DNA from: Capitulum mitella
Lineage: Eukaryota > Arthropoda > Thecostraca > Pollicipedomorpha > Pollicipedidae
Direction: 5' to 3'
DNA: 64,000 bases
Assembly: GCA_030062745.1 (NCBI GenBank)
Contig: CP099850.1
Span: 8,747,538-8,811,537, forward strand
A program made the translations under genes and the position numbers. A model generated the notes under the pieces. It saw only the letters and a program-made list of their open reading frames with translations. It was not told the origin of the DNA and searched no databases. Shown piece after piece: positions 12,441 to 23,837 of this stretch. Within the stretch, counting starts at the first letter, position 1; each line of letters opens with the position of its first letter.

Positions 12441-15279
12441 CAAAATGGCGGCCAGCCAGATCACTGCGCATACCATGTAAACCAATGAAGGAAGATGAAC
12501 GTTTTCTTTGCAAAGCGGTGATTCTATAGCATCTTTTTGAAAGCTTCTTCACAGGAAATCCAAGTGTTCCATGAAATATGTACGCGTGGGTATGAAGTCA
12601 TCATCAGGCTAGGGCATTTCCACCAATAAAGAATACCGCATTAATGCCTTACGCCAAGAAACACTGCATAATGATACAGTTCCTGGTTTACGCTTCATGA
12701 AGTAGATTCATACCATGGTGAATGAGAGCAAAATATTTATCGTGGTGAAATGCCCAATGTTGTTGTTATAATCGCGGTCCCAAATAGCTCAGGCTATGTA
12801 AATATCGTGTGTCCTGGAAAAGCTTACGAGCTGGCCAAGGTGGCATCTAGACAACATATTAAGGTTTCGGAATTAAATCAAAGCATTGTACTAAAAGACG
12901 ATTTTGGGAATTTAAACACAGCACCGTCTTCTGAAGCACATATCAAGCATTCACGCATCAATGAAAGAACCACCAAGTATGCGTGCGTTTTTTTTTTTGT
13001 ACCTCCCATTTGTAAACTCGAAGACATTTTAGTATGGTGGTGATAAAACAAATCGGCTCAATATATTCTGGGACAGTTTGGCCAGTACGTTCTATGTCTT
13101 AGGAATTAATTGATATAATTTGCTGGTGATGAGTATTACAACTCTTGGAATAAAATACAGGACGAATTAGTTTCTTACATAATTCCTGCTAAAAACGTTT
13201 TTGAAGAGAAAATATTTTTATCTCTCCAAATATCACCTTCATCTCAAATAATCGTAGAAACGAAGCCATATGGCTCAAATTTGTCATGGTATGAATGTGG
13301 CCGCATCGTCGTTACATTGTTGGTTTTGTAATGTACGACACAGGCAGATATGTAAAGCCATTGCGTCAATGGATGTCTTCGACTTTAAAACACTGCAACA
13401 CATTCGATGTAAGTGGAAAATATCGAGAATTGTATTCAAAATGCCTGCAAACGCTAGCAACCTAGAACCCTGCAGAAACGACATTTGTCACTCTTCTGTG
13501 CCTTTTGGGAAGAATTTTCTTCAAAATGGTCACGCTAAAAACCAAACCATTGTTTGCTCATTTGCCTAGGTCAGCTTTCCGAGTCGCCAAAAACTCGCCA
13601 GAGGAACCGAATCCCCCCCAAGTACGTGTGAATACCCGACAACCGATGCATGTAAAAACTGCTGTTAGATGGCCTCTGAGGCAATGAGCTACATCATTAA
13701 TAGCTGAGTTTTGCCGGAAACCACCAAAAACTTCGTGTTTCTTTTTTCGTGTGTATCGGCGTCACTGCACATTGTATCGTGGTATGTATGTGCAAGTGGC
13801 TGAAAACCTTCCAATACTGGCTATGACATAGGTGATTTTGTCAAATCACTCGAACTTTGGGTGCGTTTTTTCATGTCGTAACATTCTGGAGCACCTCCTA
13901 ACGGGTGAGTACTATGTTTCTACACAGAGTTTGAATATATGACATGAAGGTTGTTCGGAACGAAACGTCACGATTTTGTCACGTGGAAAGACGCGATGGT
14001 CCCAAACAACTTTTGTGAAAATCAGTTGTGGCATTATTCTGTCAGGATTAAACGTCTCTCAGCTATCAAGAAGTTCGCGACTTGCTCACGAAAAACGCGG
14101 AAAAAATCCCAGGAGTTCGAAAGCTTCCATAGCGAGGTACTTTAAAGGCATTAGAGTGTTGCAGTCAACCGTATATAATATCTTGGGGAATGGAAAGTGG
14201 CTGTTAGGGGCAAACATCACTTTTTTGTTTTGATGAAGGTCCTAAACGATAGTGAATGAAAGTCGATAGTGAACGGAAGTAAATGAAAGAACGAGAGTCC
14301 TCAACAAAGGTAAAGTCCCGTCCTAACATGAAGCTCCAATAACAAATTTATCAATACATATGATGTTTTTCCCTGTTCCACTGACTGACCTGGGAATGCA
14401 AGCAATAAACCTTCAGTTTGTTCCCAGGCGGTGGCCATGTTTGCAGCATGGTTTTCCCCCAGTCGTTGTTTTCCTTTTTTTTTGTACATTTCGTGAACGT
14501 TTCAAGTTCCTGGAAATGCAAGCAACAACCATTGAAAAACCATGCAGCCTTTGCGTTATTTTCTGGGCTCTTAACGCTTTAACGCTGGACATTTACATGT
14601 CCAGCGTTAAAACAAAAGATGAACTCATGATGCTCGAAACACAGAATATCTAACTAAGCAGCTGTAAGGCTCTGCGGTTTTAGTTGTTACAGCTCGCAGG
14701 ATTCAAATGTATCAAAACATTCTCCTTGATGGAAATTCAGTTTTCTGAATGAAAATGAGACGTTTGTGCGTCACAGAGACTACACAAAGTTGTGATTTTT
14801 ACATGTAATGAGCCAAACCTATTTGAAAAGGACAAACCTTACATGGTGTAATCTGTTCTTCAATAATCTTTCGAGTATCGGCAGGGATTCTTAAGATAGC
14901 TTTACTCCGTACTTTTCGAAACGAGAAATATGATTAAGAAACATTCACCCATTCACTTGGTGGCTGAGGTGAAGAAAAGTTCCTGACAGAGTTTGCTCAC
15001 AATTTTGACTGGGTAAGAATCGTTATGTTCATTTCCCAGGTCGGAATCGATGCGACCACGTGAAGGCTGAAGCCTCGCTAAAAGTCAGCACGTATAAAGG
15101 CAGCATGTCACGCCACATTCAAAATTACATATGGTGGCGATCATTACCCCATAACTGTTGGTTAAGAATATCTATATGTACAATACAAGGAGTACCGGAT
15201 AAGTACTTTGTTTTAGGGGAAAATTTGATTCCTGATATGAGGCGATGTACTTGTGCAATCACGACGCAGTCAGTGGTTT
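12441..15279. other. No gene seen between inverted repeat and mariner relic
   Basis: AT-rich. Apart from the hairpin at 14578-14611, only short open frames without motifs. Confidence 0.5.
14578..14611. repeat. Perfect 15-bp hairpin
   Basis: TTTAACGCTGGACAT and ATGTCCAGCGTTAAA flank a 4-base loop (ttac). It lies in a noncoding stretch. A small foldback or palindromic binding site is possible. Confidence 0.8.
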
Positions 15280-15790
15280 AGAGAAGCCACGCCATATTTG
15301 CCAGCTAAGCGCACTCGCGAATGGACTTCCGCCATCATATTGCGCGGCACCTCCGGGTCGATTTTTCCGATGATTTTATGGATCCTAACCTTCAGCTGAT
15401 GGTTTGAGCGTGTTTGCCAGCCCTTGCATAACCTTCTGCTTGACCAATAGTCACATGTCTTCCACGCACGGAGCTGGGGATGCAGGGAGGGTTCGTGTCC
15501 CGTGCTTTGATAGGGACGTTGGTCTTCTCCAGCAGTTCTAGGGTCTCATGTGCATAGTGTGCGCTCGCGAAATCTGGCCAGACGACGTCCTGGCCGTCTG
15601 GGTAGTGGTCTCGCACGAATGGAAGCAAAACTGCCCTCACACACTTGTTTTGGTATGTTTCAACGTCGATATTATTCTTGTTGGGCATGACCACTGGGCG
15701 GGTGATCATAACCACTGTTGCCGTGTATCCTGAACTGTCTGCTCCGTGCCCTTGACGACGAGCCCAAGTCGGGTTTAAACCCGGTTGTGA
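15280..15790 (-). mobile_element. Tc1/mariner-like transposase C-terminal fragment
   Basis: The minus strand reads NKNNIDVETYQNKCV..., then DVVWPDFASAHYAHETL (second catalytic Asp of the DDE triad), a Lys/Pro block NPPCIPS, a frame change, and LKVRIHKIIGKIDPEVPRNMMAEVHSRVRLAGKYG ending in TGA at about 15280. The pattern WPDxASxHYA ... NPPxxP is typical of the superfamily. The expected RPIExFW block is disrupted, so the copy is inactive. I did not find its terminal repeats. Confidence 0.7.
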
Positions 15791-16179
15791 ATAAACCGTA
15801 CATTAATCACCTCACAATTCTATGGAACGTCTAACGAAAAAAGTTATGCTTCCTAATTCTGGAAGCAGCTATTCTTATAGAACGAGAGTTATGAAGCGAA
15901 TATTGGCAGCCGACAAATAGACGACGTGGGACCAAGCTAACCAATGCTTTATGTTCTGTAGCATGCACCCACTCGTGTTTCCCTCCTGTAAATGTTGCAC
16001 GAGAGCTGAAAGTAGCTTCAGTGGGCCGTTCACGGTGCCGGAACTCTGCGAGGTATGCATATACATTCAGCCTATGACTTCCACGACGTTCAGACACCAG
16101 TTTCAGCGCTTTCCTGGTGCTATGGTATATGTACAGCCACCAGCTTTGTGGTTAAAGGTGGGCGTTTCCTCCCAGTCCG

Positions 16180-16650
16180 CCATCTCAGATATAGGCGCAG
16201 TTCCTGTCGTGGCCTCGCCGCCTACGGCTCCAACTGGCTCGCCTGAGCGGACATTTTCCCGTCGTTTTCGAATTTCCGTCGGCTTTATTTCGGCGTCGGC
16301 TGTCAAAGCGGCGCAGAAACGTCATTAAGCCCGAGCTGAAATTCTACTTTCATCCCGCGCTCCGAGCTCATTTTACACCACCGCCGAAAGAGAATCATTT
16401 TCTCCCTTTTGATTGGCCGACGAGACGCGCCTGCCGCGCTATGATTGGAGCAGGCGGCGACGCTTTCCAAAATTTCCAGCCCGCCGACGAATCGCGCTGT
16501 CTTGAGTGGGAGGGGCTGGGCAAAAGTGCTTCTGACATACTCGAAAAACAGGCTTGGCCGTCTACATCGGCGGCGCTCAATATTTGGGAGCGCCAGCAGC
16601 CAATCAGAAGCCAGAACGCGTCCTCCTCGAAATGCAGCACGGTAAAACAG
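16180..16650. promoter_or_regulatory. CpG-rich block with three CCAAT-type boxes
   Basis: Contains TTGATTGGCC (16409), ATGATTGGAG (16441) and AGCCAATCAG (16598) within 200 bp, in a CpG-dense stretch flanked by AT-rich DNA. That resembles a housekeeping-type promoter. No exon with clear coding signal follows in either direction, so the supposed gene is not identified. Confidence 0.35.
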
Positions 16651-19272
16651 GGCTGCGCCATCAGGCTAGTTAATTTCGTTCTTGTTTACCAGACTCTGTA
16701 TCCTTCTGCGAGTTAATCAGCCCGCAGTATTTTGGGGGCTGTACCAAAGAGATCCGCCATCGCTAATTCGGCTCCATAAATCCGAATGACAGCGCAGACG
16801 TCCGGGGAATACTTTGCCGCTTTGAACCGGGCAGATGTATTTGACAGCATAGAGGCGAGCATGGCCGAAGGAGATATTGGATGCAAAGACGGCGCTCTAC
16901 GTCCTATGTGTTCACCAGTCCTGTCAGTACAAAACCAGGTGGCTGGTGTTGTATGCAGAAAGTGGAAGAATTCTGTTAATTCCCATATTTTTTAAGGAAT
17001 GCCGTACAAGCGTGTCGTGATACCCGATAGCCTAATGTGGTATATGTTCCAGAAAAATGCTCTCTGCGAAAAACAGAGATGCAGCAAATTTTTGGAGGCT
17101 ATATGGTCTCTTAGAGATTGTTTCCTCGTGAAGTGCATTGTGTTGTTGGTCAGTCTACGTTGCTTATTTACCGAGCAATACGCCAACAGTTTTTATTCTG
17201 CTACGCACTCAACGGACTCTCGGGATGCAGATGCCAGCCCTGTGGATTTGGTTGCCATTAAACATACGAAGCATTTTACAACGCCCAAGCTGTTTCATCT
17301 AACGCAGCTCGTGAGACATTTTCTGTTTATGACGCAGTACATGGCGTATCAGTCACCAAGCATTTATATAATACATAATTCTGTATTCTTCGACAGCTTT
17401 GGAGAATAAATTATGGGCGACGAATGCCTGTATTTACCAGTTACAAGTCTCCCTTGCTCACCGGTGTGATGTGGAGATACGCGGTGGCCAGCCCCACGCA
17501 TCTCGTCTGGCCGTTGAGCTATATTCTCCATATATAAACCGACCGCTGGAAAGACGCTGAGACGCGCTCCTTATTTTTTTATTTTCCTTGTTTTTCCTTA
17601 TTTTGATTCCTTGGAACCAGATAACTTAAGGGACGATTCCATAAATTTCTGTTATGCGGACACCGACATCAGCGCAGGGTAAGTCATGTGCTGAACTAAA
17701 ACGGGACACGTTAGCTTTGAAAGCCAGGAGAAAACAAATTGCTGTTCATAGACGAGCTTTTTGCATGCGTTAAGGCGTCATTGTGACGGCAGATGCATAG
17801 GCATATTGCATATGGCGGTAATAAAACGCGGAAAAATGACATGAAGAGCATGAGGCCTCCATCACCTGCCATCTGATGACATTACAAAATATCTACCCTC
17901 ATAAAACATTGAACAAGTGGGCGCTGGCCCTTGTAATTGCAACACATTTAAGGCAGGCGGTGGTGCATCACACTGTCTGCTTTGTCCCCGCCTCGGCTAT
18001 CTCTGCACACTGCACCCCGTCGTCAGGCGCAGTGCATACACACTCGAGACCCTCTGCCGGCTCGGCCGTTCCGGTTCACTGCGCACGGCCGGCGCCGCTG
18101 GACGCCGTGACGTCACAGGCTGCGACGGCGGGTCGGTCGAGGCGCGATGTTGGCCAACGGTGACCTCTGGAGTGGAGGAAGCACCCGCTGGGTCACTGGG
18201 GCATTTGGAGACCCCGGGCAAGTTAGGCTGTTGAACTCTGCCGAGGGTAAGATGGGCAGTAGGACATCACAGAGAAGGCTTTAATGAATATTGAACGTGT
18301 GTGTGCAGATTTCCAGACGTGATGAGATTGTATCAAAACATTAGCAAGCGCACTGTGGTGCTAAGCCTATTAAGCTTCCGTGATGCATATGAAGTATTGC
18401 TACGTCATCTGTTTTGACTTTGCAACGTCTTATAGTGTTTGCATGCTGTACAGACTTGTGTTGCACATTCTGCTCATCGAAAATGCTACGCAAGTCGACA
18501 ACATGCTAACTGTTCACGTTTCCTTGGCATATGCGGTTGTTCATCACGTTGCTTATTCAGGGATGCTCCGTATGCTTTAATGTCTGTAGAAAAAAGTTGC
18601 ACGCTGCATAATTTTCTGAAATCATGAATATCGCTTATTTTCTCTATGCTTTCGCCCCCGTTTGTCATCGTTTCTTCCACTGGCCGTTAGAAACGTTCGA
18701 TATTTCCATTGCTGTTTCGTAATAACAAAGTCTTAAATCCAGAGTATTCCTTTTCACAGTTAGAGCCTTGCCATATGACCAATTCACTCGTCCATCTGGA
18801 CGACAAATTCTTACGTTTACGATGGTTAGGCTGTTTGTTATCCATGGATCAAAACGCCTGAGAGAAATTCCCCTTCTGACCTCACCCGGTCTGGGCCAGA
18901 TCTGTCCCAAAACGCGCATGTTTCCGCCTGCTGACGCCCCCGGCAGCAGTTGGCACCTGGGCGCGCCAGGAGCGTCGCGGAGCGGCAATTTTGTCGCCGG
19001 TTTTATGTGCGCTGCGGATGGGTCGTCGGACTCAGACTAGTTGTTTGCCGGCTGTCCGCGGGAGGCACCGGCGCCGGCGGCCATTTTGGATCCATCCATT
19101 AGCGAATTAAATTCTCCGATGCCGACACAGACGGCGCTGGTCGTAGAATGTCACGTCTGTTAACGTAAACCGAGTTTCACCTGCGGGGGCTTTTTCGCGT
19201 ACGTTTCGGCATCTTGTAGCCCGATGGGTGGTGGACATCGTTTACCTCGGTGTCAGCTGTGTGAATGTTATG

Positions 19273-19345
19273 TCATGTGTGATTTGTATGATATGTAAGT
19301 ATGTTATGGTGTGTATGATATGGTATGTATGATGTGTATAATATG
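19273..19345 (+). repeat. Imperfect TGTATGATA-type microsatellite
   Basis: Runs of tgtatgatatg, tatggtatgtatgatgtgta and related units. Low complexity; the open frame on the other strand (HTHHNILTYHTNHT) is a by-product. Confidence 0.75.
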
Positions 19346-20502
19346 TACTGAATGTGAATATTGCTTGCAAGAGCAATGGGAGAGGGATATCCATGAACAT
19401 TTTTGCCTTTGGTTAACAATATTTCGTTTGGATGATCGGCAGTGATCATTTTCTGGAATATCAAAGGGCGAACATAAGTTAGTTTTACCAATGTGACTTG
19501 CTCTTGATGGCAAACAAATCAGTTCAGATATTCCATTTATGCCTTTAAGACACCATGGCACTACTGAGCCGCGGTATTTAAGAAATCTAGTCACATGATT
19601 TGTTATTTCTTTTCCATGCGAATGGCAACATTTTGGATTTCAACACCTCAAGATAAACAAAACAGAGTCCGTGGCATCGTCGTTGACAACAAAAGTAATC
19701 TGGTTTCAGTTTTATACTTTACCTGGAGGAACTCTGAGATCGGCATTTTGTGGACTCCCTTCTAGTAATCCTAAATTAAGACAACGGTAAATACATCGCG
19801 GATTCTTCCCACTCACGTGTTCTTTGGCTGAGCAGTTTCTACTACACGGTGATGGCAGCCGTGGTTGACCAGGCACTTGACGGTGGCTGTCGTTTGAGCT
19901 AGATCAGAAGCAGCTGTGTGGCCCAGAGCACCTGCGGTTGTACGGCTTAGAGGCATCGACCGAAAAGGCCGTCCATGCCGGTCAGTTCCAGGTGCAAAAA
20001 TCAAGCACCGTGGCGAACCATTTAGCTCCGCTTGTTGTGATGTTGACCATCCAATGTAAGCACTGGCGTCTGAACGACCCGATGCCCGCGTCCGTGTGTA
20101 CAGGAGTCGTTAATATAGCAGGCTCTGAGTGCTGAATACATAGGCAATGTTTTCGGCTAACAGACCATAACGCAGCGCACTGATAACTGTGCTGCGCAGT
20201 ACGGGGCTAGGACACAGGACACCTAGGACACGATCTGAACCAGAGAGACAATACTGCGCACGATGTGCAAAGCGTAAAAACATTCTAAACAGGTATAACA
20301 GTGCAGAAGGTGGTTTGGATTTCACTATAGAGAGGCAAACAAAAAACAAACGACACGAAGATGACTCTATATTTACTGGACTGAAATATGGCCTGGGGTT
20401 ATGTTCCAGCTGAGCCGATGTCTAGACCTATGTTGCACCCAGATTTTTGTGATGAAAAGTAGTTGACGAATGCTTACAAAACCTATGGAAATCCGTTATT
20501 TC

Positions 20503-21345
20503 AGGCGGAATGAGCGAGCGTAGCCAGCGAACACAATCATGCAATCGATGAGAATTAAAGTTTTTCACGTTTCCTTGTTTGGCCGATTGAATGTCAGTCA
20601 CATTTATCTTTTCAATTTCGAATCGTTGGTCAACAATTTAGTGACCAACACAAAATCTTAAAACTATTCTCTATCAAGGTTAGGCTTGAATGCATCATAA
20701 TGCTTACAAAATAATAATGGACGCATTTATATGGGAATTGCAATCATTTTGAAAGATTTAGGCATTTAAGTGAGAATATTCATGACACAATTCATCTAAG
20801 AAACCTGAGAATGAACATATTTTAAGCCATATAGCTACACTATCATGCCGACAAAGCGTAGTTTTACCGCCATCATGTTGCGAGTCGATGCCATTTTTGT
20901 GCTTGCCGGTTTGAAGCGACATCCTAGTATCAGGAGGCTTGACAGGAGAGGCTACGTGGATGAAGATGGAAGTAGTCTTAATAAAGCTGACATATGGTTT
21001 GAAATATGCATCAGTTATGAGAGGTCACTGATTCAAGCTGACCATGGAACTGTCGGCAACCTGCTCATGGCATATGCATCATGCCACAAAAGTCCTAACT
21101 AGCATTTAGCATTCGCAAGGCTGATTACTGTAAATGAACGTATGTTTCTAGACGTTCAATCTATGGATCTGAGGGACTTATTTTTCTTTTCGTCATAAAA
21201 CAGCATCAGCAAGCGAGCCCCATGGTCATGGGCCGAGGTCGGTACAATCATGCGAGATGAGTGTGGGTTTGACCCAAGAGGGATACGTGTAAAAGTCGTC
21301 ACATCATTCAGGCGGAATGAGCGAGCGCAGCGAGCGAATGAGCAG
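20503..21345 (+). repeat. Two copies of a GCGGAATGAGCGAGCG repeat
   Basis: TTCAGGCGGAATGAGCGAGC occurs at 20502 and again at 21308, each followed by an AGC-rich stretch and aatga or aaca. A truncated relative (GCGGAATGCAGCGAACA) is at about 29282. This looks like the end of a scattered repeat. Confidence 0.55.
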
Positions 21346-21779
21346 GGTTTTGTTAGCTCACTTGACTGGATGACTGAATGACTGAATTCTGTTCACAGAC
21401 ATCTCTTGCGTTACCCTGTCTCGATCGTCAGTTTTGGTAAGCATTTATTAAAAAGTAATAAGCAGTTTTGTTATCTGGAAATTTTGGTTATCGAAGAACC
21501 AGACCGTTTTCACATTCCGAAATATCGATGTAGCTTCTTCACGGATAACTGGAAGCTGCGCATTATTTGACTTGCCAATACGCAACAATGTGTACAGCCC
21601 ACATGGCTCCATAATATTGTTCACTACTTTTTATTTGTACCATTAATTCTGCAGCTGGTTAAAAACGTGTCAACTTCTGTTCATTCTGCAACATCTAACG
21701 GTAGTATTTTGACAAGCTTTGGCATCTGAATTTAGACATATCAAAATATTTATGGTGATAAGATATTCAGAAGACAGTA

Positions 21780-22490
21780 TGCTCCTCTCTATCCCATAAG
21801 CAAACATCTACCCTGAACCATCTTCAACCAAATTTGCAACACATCCGTCTTACCATACTTCGACTACTGCGACATAACTTACGATTGACCCATAACAGCG
21901 ATCGACGAGCACAGAACAGAGCAGCCAGACTCGTGACGGGAGCAAGATTTCGGACACCATCAGATCCTCTTGGACATGACTCTGGGTGGGACCCACTTAA
22001 AACGAGGCGCAATGTGCACAAATTAACCGGCAGAAGCCTTCACAACGCGCGAACGCACCCACACCCACCAAACAGAACATTTCCATCCAAGCGACCCTTT
22101 ATCCCTAGCACCACTAGGATGTGAAACAACCTTCCCGAAGCGATTCGATCCCAACCCACACCTAAAGCTTTCAGAGCTGCTCTCACTAAGCACATGTGTG
22201 TTGCTACATCTCATCTTTATTTCGGGTTTGGACACCAATGCGTCAAAACCCTGCACACCCAGCTGAGATTAGGAATGCCAGATTTCAACGGCCATTAGTT
22301 CCAAACACAGAAAACTGATAGTCCTTCCCGGAGCTCCGGATCTCCTTCCGACACCGTTCACTATTATGTGCTAGCATGTCCCAGATTTAATATACGCAAA
22401 ACTGAGCTTTTTAACAATATCACCTACGTAATAAACGACCATTTTTCGACTCTTACATCGACCAAACACCCGGCCATAATCCTAAGAGGC
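21780..22490 (+). mobile_element. 3' end of a LINE (RT C-terminus and Cys/His tail)
   Basis: The plus strand reads LPYFDYCDI, QNRAARLVTGARF and GWDPLKTRRNVHKL, the typical end of the RT region. It continues with FGFGHQCVKTLHTQLRLGMPDFNGH, a stop, and DTVHYYVLACPRFNIRKTELF, the HYxxxCPxF tail found in several LINE families. Stops and frame changes show it is inactive. Confidence 0.65.
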
Positions 22491-22499
22491 TGAAATCTT

Positions 22500-23713
22500 A
22501 ACGCTATCGAAAGTTACGGATCACATTTTGAAATCATGTTGCCAAAACAAAACGACTCATTTAACTGCGTGATGTCTCTGGGCAGCGGCCATGCTTACCT
22601 TACAATTACCGGTCAGAGACACCTGTATCGGCGATCAATAACAACTGAAGCGTTAAAATGTCGGGAGAGGTGCCACGAATTAAGCGTAGGCTTTCGCACC
22701 GTTCCCAGTGGCCGCATGGTCGATTGTTAACCGCGTAGTTCACTCTACCATGACCACGCGACCAATAAAATGATGATGATGGTGATGATGATAATGATGA
22801 CGACGATGCTATGTTTCACAAAGCAAGATTCCGTGACTGACAAAGCAAATTTTACCTTTTGGCAGCGTATGCTACTTAAGCAGCTTTTGGAAATTTATTA
22901 TGGGATTCTGAACTACCCAAAGTGTGGGTGACTGAATCAACAGTTTTTGTGGCTGCGGACAGACGTTGGCATTCCCAGTGCCGCATAGTCTCAACCATCT
23001 CAACCATCTCAACTGTGTAACGTCGAAAAGCTTTCTTGTATGCCACTGAATGAATCAGTATCTCCCATACGTTGGACAGATCCTTGAACTGAAGGAAGGG
23101 TTTTCCTGAGGAAACGTCCTAGCCCGTCAAAGGAAACCACTGCCAGTTTATCATCGATGCAATAAACCGTTGAGTACAATAATGCAAATATGATTCCGCA
23201 TTGACGTTTTACTCATAACAGAAGTCACATTTACTGAGTGAACTTCTTTAGACTAAATATGAGTAAAAAAGGCCTTATTTTGTAAAAGGTACATATATTA
23301 TTCGTCTGATGCGTGTCATTTAACGGCGAAATATATGTACTTTTTTAATATAAAACAACAATTAAACTAATGCATCCTTCGAAAAAAGTATTCAAAGCAG
23401 CAATGCATCCGAAACTACCACCAATGTTCAGCGTTCCAAAATCGAAAAGTTTGGAAATATACGGAAAATTCTGACTTCAGTTAGATGCGGAAATCTTCTG
23501 TGTTCTTTTCTGTATGTATTTCGTTCTTATCTACATTCTCCATTTGTCAGATTAATCATGTCACCAAGAACGCTAAGACCCAAATCCGTCACAATGGCAT
23601 GCAACATCATATCTTTGGTGCTCGAATCACATGTGTATTTTCACAAACTTTCTGGTAAACACCAGCTCGATGTCACTTCATGTTGATTCACAAGCCATTC
23701 TTCGCCTTGCTTT
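22500..23713. other. Region downstream of gene A's stop
   Basis: About 1.2 kb between the LINE fragment and the gene A stop. It should contain gene A's 3' untranslated region. I saw no canonical AATAAA on the minus strand close to the stop. Confidence 0.45.
22769..22808 (+). repeat. (GAT)n microsatellite
   Basis: Imperfect gatgatgatggtgatgatga array of about 40 bp, lying about 280 bp downstream of the LINE fragment at 21780-22490. Confidence 0.8.
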
Positions 23714-23837
23714 TCATACGCAGGTGGGAAATTCGGCGCCACAGTCGTCACGGTCAGATGCCTGCAGTCCGGAACAGAAAGTCACGAAACCCATTCCGTG
23801 ACGGTCTTCCCGACTGAGAAACCAGGAGACCAGTAGA
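23714..23837 (-). CDS. Gene A exon 4, Cys-rich C terminus
   Basis: The acceptor ttttgtttcag is followed by T, which completes the phase-2 codon, then LLVSWFLSREDR, a Cys, ten residues, and the CX6C motif CGAEFPTC two codons before TGA. It lines up residue for residue with the last exons of B, C and D, and its 124-nt length equals gene D's last exon. This exon shows no damage. Confidence 0.75.

Larger units (their letters stand above)
16651..21779. other. No supported gene; GC patches and simple repeats
   Basis: GC-rich patches at 17970-18240 and 18890-19140 lack convincing exons. A plus-strand frame at 20845-21102 (85 residues) shows no motif. Microsatellite at 19273. Confidence 0.45.
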
